Below, one piece after another: positions 33,629-45,036 of a stretch of 64,000 nucleotides of DNA; the stretch's first letter is position 1; each line of letters opens with the position of its first letter. The DNA is from Batillaria attramentaria (lineage: Eukaryota; Mollusca; Gastropoda; Batillariidae). The notes beneath the pieces were generated by a model. That model saw only the letters and a list, made by a program, of their open reading frames with translations, was not told the DNA's origin and did no database searches. The position numbers and the translations under genes were made by a program. Location of the stretch: the NCBI GenBank assembly GCA_018292915.2, contig JACVVK020000153.1:279501-343500 (forward strand), in the 5' to 3' direction.

Positions 33629-34121
33629 AGGACACAGGTACCCAATAGAATTGCGCAAAAAGTGGGTTGTAGGAACCTGTTTTGCATACAGTAGTGAAGT
33701 TTCGCTTCTTTTTTTTTTTTTTTTTTTTTTTGGAGTGGAATTGAGTGAAGGGTTTTTCATTGTTATGGGTGGAAAGGTGCATGTTTGGTGTATTTTTAGG
33801 TGAGAGAATGGGAATGGTGGCAGCCTCGTTGTCGACTTGTTGACATGTAAACAAAATGTGCAGTTATGTCCCTCGGACTGCTGTCTGCTATGAACTGTGA
33901 GGGGGGTGGCAGTGGAGAGTGATGCTATCTTGGAAATGAATTGGAAAAGGTGCCGGTTTTTTTGTTTTTTTTTGGGTTTTTTTTTTTTTTTTTTTTGCTT
34001 TTTTGTGTTCATCTGGTGTCAGTGTACAGGCTGAGGGTGGAATCTTTTGTGAAATCTTTGATGCAGACCGCTACGTGTTTGTAGATCAAACAGTGCGTAA
34101 ATCAATAGGCGTCTGTGTCCT
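33629..34121. mobile_element. Small TIR element inside the 5'UTR exon region of unit E
   Basis: Terminal inverted repeats AGGACACAG and CTGTGTCCT. The matching site in unit C (14712-14722, 'gaggttacacgccg') is uninterrupted, which proves insertion. No transposase is encoded. It carries poly-T/poly-A runs. Confidence 0.7.
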
Positions 34122-34327
34122 ACACGCCGTCGAGCGGAAGAGTTCTCGCCCCTCACTTGCGGAAGACGACTCACCAAGCCGACCCGGCAGTGACACAGGG
34201 ACAACAATAAACTGTTACTACCGTGATCCGCCGTTTCCTGTGTACTGGCAGTCACAGCAACGACATTTGATAAAGAAGACTGTGGAACACTTGTATCCTG
34301 TGTACCCGTATAACAACAGTAGGAAGG
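34122..34327 (+). other. Probable 5'UTR exon of unit E
   Basis: Homologous to 14722-14920. Ends 'aggaagg|gtaagtca'. Its upstream part is separated by the TIR element at 33629-34121. Confidence 0.45.
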
Positions 34328-34526
34328 GTAAGTCAGTAGCGATAATTATGTCGATACAGCAACACGTCTCCATGTTGTGCTTTTTCGTTTTTTCATTGTA
34401 CCCCCCCCCCCCCTTCACTGACGCCAGCCACACCGCCCACCGCCAATTGCCAGCCGTCTGACGGGATTTAAGGAGTGTTACACGCCATCGTGTTGTAAGG
34501 CATTTATAGTGTGTAACACACGGCCG

Positions 34527-34889
34527 CTAAATCACTGTGCTGTGTTGGGGAGTTCTCCGTTTACCGTTGACTTCCGTGTTCGTGCGAGTCGGACGAGGGG
34601 ACGTCACTGCTGGTAAAGGCAGTCGTTTCGAATATGGTATTATGTCCCTTGCGCCTGATCTGTTCAGCAGTGTAGCGTTTATGTACAGGACCTCACCATA
34701 ATCAAACGCTACATCAGAGTCGTACAGACTACTCCGGTCTGACGTTCTATCATGCTCAGCAGGACTGGACCAGTGTTTCCCCCGCTGACAGCAGGATGTT
34801 CTGATAGACTCCACTAGGCAGCACGTGACTCGAGGCCAAAGCCCCACCGTCCCTTTACGACTCCGAGTCTGGCAAAACAGTACGTCCAT
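34527..34889 (-). other. Antisense 120-codon open frame, unit E copy
   Basis: Counterpart of the frame at 15121-15483 with one residue changed. No function can be suggested. Confidence 0.2.
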
Positions 34890-35372
34890 GACATCATCAT
34901 TGTATGTGAAAAACGGATGATTTCAAGATGAAAGAGATTCATTGACGAAATGGTCTTTTTCCTCAAATGACATCAACTGATTTATTGATTGCTTTCCATA
35001 TGTCAGTCATATCAAACTACGCGTGCTTCCCTCGTTGTCGTGTCGGGCAAAATGTGTACCAGACCATACCATGTGTTGTGCTCATAATGCCGCGGGTCGC
35101 GATTGGCTGAATTCTGGGGGCTCGGCCCTTTTGATTGACAGGACTGCAGTCGTCCATTACAAGAAAAATGAAAACACTCACAGTTATCTATACTGTCGTC
35201 AAGTTCTGGGCTTTATTTTTCTCTCGCTTCTTTCATTATTCTTCACATCCACCCTCATCCTTACTGTATTGATCACTGAACGTCAGCATGCTTATTGGAA
35301 CGATAAAAACGAGCATAATTAACACTTTTCTCTTACAACCTTCACCGTATTCTGTTCAGGTTATCCGCAAGC

Positions 35373-36536
35373 ATGGCGACTGCTTCAGTTCAGCCCAGTG
35401 ATACAGAGTGTCCTGTTTGTCATGAGAATTTCTCCACCCCTAAAATCCTTCCCTGCGCCCATCTTCTGTGTCGTCACTGTCTGGTGACGTGGTTGAACTC
35501 TGACGCTGATGCACAGTGCCCTCTGTGTCGTGACGTCATTGCTGACGCGACAGAGAGGGCCGGTAAATCCTGTGACGACATCGCTGACTCGCTGCCTACC
35601 GACCTGGCCATGGAGGCTAGGGTGGAGTGTGCGGCCATTCTCAGCAAGGATCACGTGTGTAGCGGATGCGATACCACGCCAGCCACGTCTGTCTGTCTCA
35701 ACTGTGGCGACATGCTGTGTACTGTCTGCACCAAAACGCACGAGAAATTCTCAATGTCAAAACATCATGATGTGGAAGACCTGGCCACCATGACTGCAGA
35801 ACGTTTTGCTGCCAACCGCCGCTTGTCCTGTTCCGTGCACAATCACGAACAGGCCAAACTCTACTGCCCCACCCACGGGGCCGCCATCTGCCACCTGTGC
35901 GCCACATCCAAGCACCGCGCATGTCCGGAAGTGACGGAGCTGGAGGAGAAAATGCAGGAGGCGCGTGCAATGCTGGCGGAGCTGGCGGCCACACTGAAGG
36001 CCGGAGAGAGCAAGCTGGAGGGGGCGATCAGCGAGCTGGATCAGTATCTGGTGGACATAGAGAAAGCAACACAGGCTGCCCTGGCCGACATTGACCACAA
36101 GTGTGACCGTTTACAGAGTTCCGTGGAGGCCTTTCGCAAACGTATGAAACAGATTGCTAAGGAAACGAACTCTGAGGCCAAGAAAATGGTAGAAGAAACA
36201 AAATCGGGTTTCATGAAGCGACGTGGGCGAGTGACGTCACACTGTCGACTGGTGGATCGCGTTGGAGACAGGATGCCCCGTGTGTGTGGTGTCAGCGACA
36301 TGACCTCCACGCTCCACACTCGCGTAAAAGGCATTGACCTCAGCGTGACCTTGCCTGCTGAACTGAAGGTCGTTGCTAGGAAAACTGTTGTGATCGACGA
36401 GAAGGCGCTGGCCCGTATTGAAGGTGAACTGTCCGAACTAAGCCAACTGAGTGTGGCGCCCGCTGTGAAAGTTGCTTCAACGCCATCCGCCATAGGAGTG
36501 ACAGGAGACATGGCCGCTTCACAGGCTGTGGGTCAG
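35373..36536 (+). CDS. Unit E exon 1: RING, B-boxes, coiled coil
   Basis: 388 codons, donor GTGGGTCAG|gtaaca, no stop or frameshift. Confidence 0.88.
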
Positions 36537-39166
36537 GTAACACAATCGTCTAATAATAGTGATGATTTTACTGATGTAGGAGGCGCATCTCACAAACGCC
36601 ATTTAGTTCTAGGTTTTAGTTTTATGACAAGTCACGTGTCTTCAGTGAACACACACAGATCCATGTTGCGACATTTCTAGATTCACAAAGTCGTTGTGAG
36701 CTGTGTTGGTAGTGTCTAATATTGTACCGCTTGGACACATGGTGATGTGTACAGTTACAGTGTATAACAGAGCTAACAGAATTTCAGCTCAAGGCGAGAG
36801 CAAGTCCTCTGCCAGTAGCAAAACTAGAATTTACACACTCAGTTACAGGGGCTTGGACCTGAACAGTGACAGCGTCTGGCTCTGAGCCAACACAAGCGTA
36901 CTCGATGATGCGGTCACCACACTGAGCGCTTCAGTAGTGTAACAACAGTCGTAGAATTTGAATGTTGGACTGCTCGCGCTAAGTGTAAACAACATTGTAC
37001 CGCATTAAGAGCTGTACTAATCAAGATTGAGTATTTCCAGCGTACACGCGCACTCACGAGTGAAACTGTTCCAAAACATAAGTTGTGCTAGCAAAGATGG
37101 AAATTAGCCCGTTTAATCAGCAGTCACGGTTGTTCAGTGTACCTTGTGAAAGATACTACTTCTACATGTACTTGTTAACGGTAATAGCCATCCGATCATG
37201 ATTTTTGTTATTATTACCAGAATGTTGTGATGTGCAGACGACAAGCTGGCGATTCCACACGAACCACGGGAAGAACATCGTGCTGAGTAACAACCAGCAG
37301 ACGGCGGAGAGAGTCAGGGGGAAAACTGACGCCATCGTGATTTCTAGTGAGGCCATGACGACAAACACACTGTATGAGGTCAGATTATTATCCTGATATC
37401 ATTGCTGTGTGGACAGTGCTGTATGTCGTGCGACTGTTCCACTAGTACTCGTGATTCAATCCCAACTGAAAGAAAACACTTTGATAAAGTACCAGTGTTG
37501 ATCTTCTTTCTAACAAAAAAAAAAACCACCCAAAAATTGTATTTCACAGCTATACTGTTGTTTTTATTGTCTCCAGTCTGTTTATATTTTTCTGTTACTG
37601 TTCATACGTGTACTATAGACTGTGAAGCCAGGGATAGGCATAGATAATTGACTGTTGCCAGATTCTGATTGACAAGTGAGTGCAGCCAATCACAGTACAC
37701 CAATACTCCGACAGACAAATCACACGTGTAGGACTGAGTGTCGGAATATTCGAGGGTTCCCTGCCACAACGTCCTGTCTCTCTTCTTTCTATCTGTATCG
37801 ATGGCAGGGAAACCTCGACGTGCTTGACAAAACTGCCGTGTAATGGCAAAACACAGTAAATCCATGACGTCATGTTGTGGAAAAAAGATCATTACGTCAA
37901 TGTCTTTCATCTTGAAATCCCTTTTACCATCAAATGACGTCATCGACGTACCGTGTTGTGTGATTGCTCAGCAGAAAGAAATCAGATGGATTGCCATGGA
38001 GAATCAGAGGGCGTGGCTACGGGCTTGTAGGCTACATGTTCATTATATCAGGGACAATTAGCTTTAGGATTCTGTCGGCGCATATTCAAGTGATGTGTGT
38101 TTTATCTCTGCAGGTACGATTGGATGCGGTAAAAGGAAACATGCTGTTTCGTTTCCTGTTCTGTGGTGTGACTGTCGGGGACCCGGCAACCCTCACCCTG
38201 CCCTCGGATACTGGAGGATGGAAAGAGGCCGTTACGATTGGATTGGATTTTGTTCGGGATTACGGTGTGCAAGTAAGGGGCATGTAGTAGTATTCTCACT
38301 ATAATGTCATTTTTACTGGTAACTCGAGAATCACATGTTGACTAAGTTCTGCTGATAGTTCTATGTGACTGACAGCTGAAGGCCTGGATTACAGTGGACG
38401 CCGGATATAAGCAACTCGGATATAAGAAAACTTGGTTATTGCCAACGAATTTTTTCCCCCCGGCCAAACTCTTCTTTATTATGTATTACAAAAACTCGGA
38501 TACAAGAAACTCGCTTATAAGAAAACTCGGTTTTAGGAAAGCAAATTTCTTGTCCCGCTTGATACAAAAACTCGGATATAAGAAACCGAAAGTACATTTC
38601 CAAGAAAATTTCACTCATTGTAAGAAACCGAAAGTACATTTCCAAGAAAATTTCACTCATTCTAAGAAAACAGTGCAGGTCTGACGTCACTTAGGACAGG
38701 CACATGATGGCGCGTGATTTTCTTTTCTTGAATTGGTTCTTTACCATTGTGTTCCGTGCAAAATTGAATGTTGGCAAGAAGAAAAAATACGAGATGCATT
38801 TTTGTTGTTCTATTGTTATATGTTGTTTTTATTATTATTTTGTTTTTTTGCCTGATTGGGAGCTCAGTCTCTCTCTCTCTCTCTCTCTCTCTGTATGTCT
38901 GTCTCTGTCTACAGGGCTCGCGTTAAGGAGAATAAAACTATCAGTATTAGACTAACTGTTGATCAATTCCTTTCTTTGACAATATACGTGGTCCATCTTT
39001 CCTCCATCCCCCTTCCCCCTCCCAACAGAAAAAAAAGCTAATTTGCAGCTTTTTTCAGCCAAATTAGACACGGAAAGCATCGCATATCATACTCTAATGG
39101 GACGAGTGTTTTATAGATCAAAAGTTGATACATAATGCACTTTTAATATATCCTATAAATACAAGG

Positions 39167-39212
<46 letters not shown>

Positions 39213-40148
39213 CTTAGTTCTTTTTTGTTTGTTTGGTTGGTTGGTTGGTTGGTTGGTTTGGTTGTTTGTTTGTTTTTTCTTTTTGTTTTGTTTTTTCTTA
39301 CCACATGACCGCCAGCGCTACAGTTGGGAAGCAAAAACAGTATTTTCATGTTCAAACAAAAAAATCTGACATTGAAGGACACAAGCGCACTGGTGTATAT
39401 TAACTCTACACATATATACAGTATTCTGTGCAGGTCTTTAAGAGAAACCAGATATTTCTTAATTTAATGCAAAACATACACGAACTGAGAAAAAAGAAAT
39501 GTTTTAAACCTTTTTTTCACTGAACTCGGTTATAAGAAATATTTTTCAAAATACTTTCTTATATCCGACTTTCAGATATAAGAAAACTCGGATATAAGAA
39601 ACCAAAAAATTCACCCCCCTCGAGTTTCTTATAACCGGCGTATACTGTAATTGATTTGTAACGGTCTACGAGACATGGCAACGTTTGATTAGAAAATAAA
39701 ATCGAGCGGTCTCTATTCAGCAGTTTCTTTTTGGGGTGTTGAATGTCTGACATGTGAAGCCGGAATGGCGTTGCGCTTCTTACAAGTATTAATTATAAAT
39801 TATATCAACACAATCAAAGGTTCCCCGATTATCAGATAATCACAGTATTTTGCGTTTATGTTGTTCTGATGTAGGTTGATTTTATCGTCTACCATGTACA
39901 GATACACAATACATTATATTTTGACACAGACGGCCAGTACCGTAGGAAAGTCTCTAGGCGGTCTGCGTGCGGGGACCCGTGTCGGGGTGCTAGTGGACAC
40001 CGCCAACAGTCTCCACCTGTATGTTAACGGACAGCACCAGGGAGTGGCCACCACGGACATACGTCACCCGTGTCACGCTTTCTTCAATGTCTTTTATGAT
40101 ATTATAAAGGTAGACACTAATCTTCTCACTGATTACATACACAAAGTG

Positions 40149-40196
<48 letters not shown>

Positions 40197-40781
40197 ACCC
40201 AAAACCAACAAGAAAACAACCACATTCCTTACAAACATATAAGCTTATACGTGTACCTTCGTTCTTATGCTCGGGTAGTGAGTTCGTATCCCGGCTGGGG
40301 CCAAGAATTTGTGCTTGCTTTTTCATCGTTGCCCCGTCTTTGATATCACCCGTAAGTGGTGGAAAAGGACGTTAAACCCCCAAACACCCACACACCCACA
40401 CACCCACCCTGCCGGGGAGCCGGGATAGCCGAATGATAGAGTTATGGACCCTGAATGCTCAGATAAGTCGTGAGTTCGAATCCCGGCTGGGGTCCAATAT
40501 TTACAGTAACCTTTTCCTCGCTGCCCCGGCGCGCCGTCTGTTATATCTCCCTTCCGTGGTGGAAAAGGACGTTAAAGTCCCAAACACCCACCCACCTCTC
40601 TCTGTCTGCCGAAGGAGGCGTTTCCCATCAGTCAGAGCCCTTTTCACTTGTTCATGTGTTGTGTAGGTGTGGGCAAATTTGTTTCCGGACAAACAACAGA
40701 CACGTGTATGTATTTGTTTTTCTTTTCTGTTTTCTGTCTGTCCAGATCTGCACCCTTCCTCTTACAACCAGGACTGCCTGA
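35373..40781 (+). CDS. Unit E: RING/B-box/coiled-coil protein with C-terminal NHR
   Basis: Complete coding model of about 559 residues. Exons: 35373-36536, 37238-37378, 38114-38272, 39930-40109 and 40746-40781, all phase 0. The start ATG follows the acceptor tctgttcag (35359) by 13 bases. RING ligands C13 to C52, B-box 1 and B-box 2 (SVHNHEQAKLYCPTHGAAIC) are all present. The coiled coil has MKQIAKETN in place of MKELAKGAN. Variable NHR segments: GKT, KGNMLFRFLF, PSDTGGW, TIGLDF, KSLGGLRAG and FFNVFYDIIK. A pogo-type element lies in intron 3. The promoter block is the C/E type. Confidence 0.8.
36718..36770 (+). repeat. Single 61-bp minisatellite unit, intron 1 of unit E
   Basis: One copy only. 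Degenerate single units lie at the same place in C (17620-17672) and F (45215-45270). Confidence 0.85.
37238..37378 (+). CDS. Unit E NHR exon 2
   Basis: 47 codons, donor GAG|gtcaga. The variable patch reads GKT. Confidence 0.78.
37865..37942 (+). promoter_or_regulatory. Pair of TGACGTCA palindromes, intron 2 of unit E
   Basis: Octamers at 37865-37872 and 37935-37942. Confidence 0.45.
38114..38272 (+). CDS. Unit E NHR exon 3
   Basis: 53 codons, acceptor ctgcag|GTA, donor CAA|gtaagg. Confidence 0.78.
38392..39647. mobile_element. Non-autonomous pogo/Tigger-type element in intron 3 of unit E
   Basis: Begins CAGTGGACGCCGGATATAAG. The complement of its end reads CAGTATACGCCGGTTATAAG. It is flanked by TA on both sides; other units read 'ggattaattgattt' without it. 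Subterminal 'ctcggatataagaaa' repeats and a 48-bp internal duplication (38581-38668) are present. No transposase frame was found. CAG/CTG ends plus a TA duplication indicate Tc1/mariner superfamily, pogo-like. Confidence 0.82.
39930..40109 (+). CDS. Unit E NHR exon 4
   Basis: 60 codons starting TASTVGKSL, donor AAG|gtagac. Confidence 0.82.
40151..40194 (+). repeat. (AC)n microsatellite in intron 4, unit E
   Basis: The shortest of the intron 4 AC tracts. Confidence 0.95.
40262..40590 (+). mobile_element. Two family 1 SINE copies in intron 4 of unit E
   Basis: A head-truncated copy (40262-40408) precedes the orthologous full copy (40411-40590). Confidence 0.78.
40746..40781 (+). CDS. Unit E NHR exon 5
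   Basis: Eleven codons and TGA, ICTLPLTTRTA. Confidence 0.58.
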   Translation: MCTLPLTTRTA

Positions 40782-40918
40782 TGGTTGAAGAAGAGCACCC
40801 GGAGCCACGATGGCTCAGTGGGTCCTTCCAGTTGACAAGCTACAACGAGATGATTTTTCGAGTGACGGGGAGACAACTCGTCCGTAGTGCTAAGCCAGCT
40901 TCTAAACTGCACACAAGA

Positions 40919-40964
40919 GCTAGCAGCCGACAGAGAAATGAGAGGGTAGGTGGTCGCTGCTAGC
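40919..40964 (+). promoter_or_regulatory. Conserved 3'UTR stem-loop, unit E
   Basis: Same arms as in the other units. Confidence 0.5.
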
Positions 40965-40999
40965 ATTGCCAGAAACAGGAATAATGGAATCTGTTTATC

Positions 41000-42070
41000 T
41001 CACACATGGGGGAGGGGGGGGGTAGTCGCTGCTGACATTGCAAACAAGTGGAATATCAGAATGTGTTTAATGTATCCTACACAGGAAGCTTTGGATTTTT
41101 GTGATTTTTCCTTTTTGGTGAATTTTAAATCATTTCTAGGGTGCCATGCGCCATCGCTAAAGGCAGAATATAGACTCCCAGCATGGTTTCAGGATTACTT
41201 TGTCAATTGCCTTTGCTGAGTTGGTTACCTCTGATGTACATACATATGTATATACTCGTACCCTCCGGCTCCGTCGCAGTGACACATTCCCCCGCCTTTT
41301 CTCTCTGGATATTGGAAGATACAGATAGTGCTGTGGTGAGCCACTTACGTACACCCAAACATATCTTGTCATTTTGTTTGTTTATTTGTTTGTTTGTTCT
41401 TGATTGGTTGGATTATTGGTTGGTTGGTTGGCAATTACTCGTAAGAGCCCAAGCACGACCATCCCCTCCCCATTATATGACAAGACTCGTTAAAAAGAAT
41501 CAGCCACTACACACCAGTAGAAGCCACTTCAAGCCACTATTACAAGGCATGGGCCTTCTCTCTAGGCCCCTCAGACCTCACTGGAGCAACGCTAGTCTAC
41601 TTTCTGTTATAGGTCAGAAAGCCACTTTATCTAAATCCGCTTACGTCAAGTTTGCTTGTCTTGTGCCCAAAAAAGCCCCAGCTTCACTAGCAGCTTGCCT
41701 CCTCTTCCCATCCTCTGGCATGCACCTTGCCCTACCAAATACAAAAATCACGGAAATCACGCTTTTCCGTGACAACAAAATCACTGCAAACTACCACACT
41801 CGCAAAACCGGGGAACTTCAGACAATTTGTGTCCTTCCGCTTGCAGTATTTAGCTCTGAGGAAAACATTGGGAGCTATTAGTATTACTGGTTCGGACATT
41901 GTTAAGCGTACTTTTCTTTTACACCACTCTTATACCACTCTCACACCAATGAAAAAAAAAAAACAGAACCAAAACTCGTGTGTGAAACGATTGTCATGTA
42001 GCCGACGTGTGTGGAATGTCACGTTGAGAACGTATTGTTCACGTTGATAAATGATGATCTTGTGATGAGT
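41000..42070 (+). other. Spacer between units E and F, mostly unassigned
   Basis: Contains one long + frame (41183-41881) with no recognisable domain and an unusual composition. It is probably not coding. 41685-41825 resembles 26150-26300, next to the truncated exon of unit D, so both are likely parts of a dispersed repeat. Confidence 0.4.
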
Positions 42071-42276
42071 CCCAAATCGAGTTGACGCATCTCTATTGTC
42101 TGTCACATGACCATAATCATTATGACGCTGAGTGATATTGACGTAATATTGACCATACGGCTTGGCTAGGCCTTACATGGCCATTTACCTCTTACGTGGG
42201 TGTCTGCTCACCATGTTGTTTTGTACACGTTGTATTGTTTCAATAATAAAAAAAAACGATATTTGTCCCTCCGTTT

Positions 42277-42277
<1 letters not shown>

Positions 42278-42345
<68 letters not shown>

Positions 42346-42381
42346 CTCGATCTGTGCTATGCTCTGTGCGTGCGTGCGTGC

Positions 42382-42429
<48 letters not shown>

Positions 42430-42430
42430 T

Positions 42431-42480
<50 letters not shown>

Positions 42481-42512
42481 CGACTGCTCTCTCTCTCTCT
42501 CTCTCTCTCTCT
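42278..42512 (+). repeat. (TG)n and (TC)n microsatellites
   Basis: Two TG blocks around a short unique spacer, then TC 42487-42512. Confidence 0.95.
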
Positions 42513-42868
42513 CAGTGGCGAGTTTCGGCCGTCAGATAAATCTTTTATACACATCGCCCCCGCTCAGACCCTCCCCTCCTTGTAATAGAGACAGTCCTCC
42601 AAATATGAAATATATGTACTTCAAACTACAGTTAGATATCATCACTGTTACGCCAGTTGCACGCGCCTCCATTGTGTCTATTCACAGGCGTTCAGTTATA
42701 GCGTCTAGCAGCTTTATTTATTATGAGATCCCGGCTGAGGCACAATATCTGTGCTGCCCGGGCCTTTTTCTCCTTGCCCCATCTCTGATATCACCCGTAT
42801 GTGGTGGAAAAGGACGTTAAACCCCCAAACACCCATCTACCCCACCCGCCCCGTCGCTGATATCACTC

Positions 42869-43176
42869 GTGCGTGATTTTTATTTGGAGTCAGTCCCTCG
42901 TGGGTGTAAGTGTGTCACGCCGTTACAGCGACCTTGACGGAGACATCACGTGACCATGCATGTTGCGTGGCAGCAGGTAAACACCCCAGCCCTCGCTACA
43001 GACAGTGTCACCGCTCAGCTCCTCGACCCGACAGTGACACAGTGACAACAGTAGCAGGACCTTGGCCTGATTCACTCACCAGTCGTGTTTTAGTGTAACG
43101 ATCGACAGCGACAGCAACTACATTTTACCTGGTCAGTAACTAATCTCTCCGAGGTACAACAGCTGTCCTAGGAAAG
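42869..43176 (+). other. Probable promoter and 5'UTR exon of unit F
   Basis: Ends 'aggaaag|gtgagtag'. Homologous to the D and G versions. Confidence 0.48.
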
Positions 43177-43544
43177 GTGAGTAGTGACTTGACAGTTATC
43201 AGTACAGAATATTTCCTTCTCAGTACATGTTGGCGACCTGATTTCGGTTTCGGTTTTGTGTCGCACTTCACGCTAGTCGCTACTTGTACACTGTCATGCG
43301 ATTCCTAGACTTAGCGTGAAGTCTGAGGGAGGTAAGCTGTTTAAATATAGAGGATTTTAGTCTACACGCCTCAATACCATACGAACTTACTGAGAGTGTA
43401 TAGTGGCCTGACTCTATGAGGTAATGAAGGTACAGAGTTGACAGTTCACTTCCGCATTCCTGCCAGTCTAGGGAGGGGACATCACCGCAGTGTTTGTTAA
43501 TTCGTGTCATCCCGTTTTACGGCCCTTGAAACCGATTTGGGTAC

Positions 43545-43546
43545 AC

Positions 43547-43588
<42 letters not shown>

Positions 43589-43699
43589 TGAATGATGTCA
43601 TCGGTGCAGGTCGCATAAACAGAACAGGGTGTGCCCGACCTTAGCTGAGTTGTATGAACACAGAGAAAGTAGTCTATTCTCTCTCTCTCTCTCTCTTTC

Positions 43700-43768
<69 letters not shown>
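43545..43768 (+). repeat. (TG)n, (AG)n and (TC)n microsatellites in the 5' intron of unit F
   Basis: TG/AG 43545-43588, TC 43679-43696, TG 43707-43767. Confidence 0.95.
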
Positions 43769-43872
43769 TCCTTTCTCCCACTTGATTCATAATATCACTT
43801 CTGCCTACCTTGATTTTCGATGTTTCACAGCCAGCATGTTTTTACCGCGTTCTTTTTAGATCATCGACAAGC

Positions 43873-45036
43873 ATGGCGACTGCTTCAGTTCAGCCCAGTG
43901 ATACAGAGTGTCCTGTTTGTCATGAGAATTTCTCCACCCCTAAAATCCTTCCCTGCGCCCACCTTCTGTGTCGTCAATGTCTGGTGACGTGGTTGGACTC
44001 TGACGCTGATGCACAGTGCCCTCTGTGTCGTGACGTCATTGCTGACGCGACAGAGAGGGCCGGTGAATCCTGTGACGACATCGCTGACTCGCTGCCTACC
44101 GACCTGGCCATGGAGGCTAGGGTGGAGTGCGCGGACATTCTCAGCAATGATCACGTGTGTAGCGGGTGCGATACCACGCCGGCCACGTCTATCTGTCTGA
44201 ACTGTGGCGACATGCTGTGTACTGTCTGCACCAAAACTCACAAGAAATTATCAGCGACAAAACACCATGATGTGGAAGACCTGGCCACCATGACTGCAGA
44301 ACGTCTGGCTGCCAACCGCCGCTTGCCCTGTTCCGTGCACGCCGACAAGACATCGGAACTCTACTGCCCCACCCACGGGGCTGTCATCTGTCAGCTGTGC
44401 GCCACATCCAAGCACCGCGCATGTCCGGAAGTGACGGAGCTGGAGGAGAAAATGCAGGAGGCGAAAGCAGTGCTGGCGGCGCTGGCGGCCACACTGAAGG
44501 CCGGAGAGAACAAGCTGGAGGGGGCGATCAGCGAGTTGGATCAGTACCTGGTGGACATGGAGAAAACAACAAAGGCTGCCCTGGCCGACATTGACCTCAA
44601 GTGTGACCGCCTGCAGAGTTGCGTGGAGACCTGTCGCAAGCGTATGAAGGAACTCGCTAAGGGAGCTAACTGTGAGGCCAAGAAAATGGTAGAAGAAACA
44701 AAATCGGTTTTCATGAAGCGACGTGGGCGAGTGACGTCACACTGTCGACTGGTGGATCGCGTTGGAGACAGGATGCCCCGTGTGTGTGGTGTCAGCGACA
44801 TGACCTCCACGCTCCACACTCGCGTAAAAGGCATTGACCTCAGCGTGACCTTGCCTGCGGATTTGAAGGTCGTCGCTAGGAAAACTGTTGTGATCGACGA
44901 GAAGGCGCTGGCCCGTATTGAACGTGAACTGTTCCAACTAGGCCAGCTGAGTGTGACGCCCGCTGTGAAAGTTGCTTCAACGCCATCCGCCCCAGGAGTG
45001 ACAGGAGACATGGCCGCTTCACAGGCTGTGGGTCAG
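43873..45036 (+). CDS. Unit F exon 1: RING, B-boxes, coiled coil
   Basis: 388 codons, intact, donor GTGGGTCAG|gtaaca. Confidence 0.88.

Noticed and set aside
42162..42820. Long Cys/Val-rich and Thr/His-rich frames
   Set aside because: They are translations of (TG)n/(CA)n microsatellites. The same holds for frames at 3838, 21185, 22648, 47772 and 48927.
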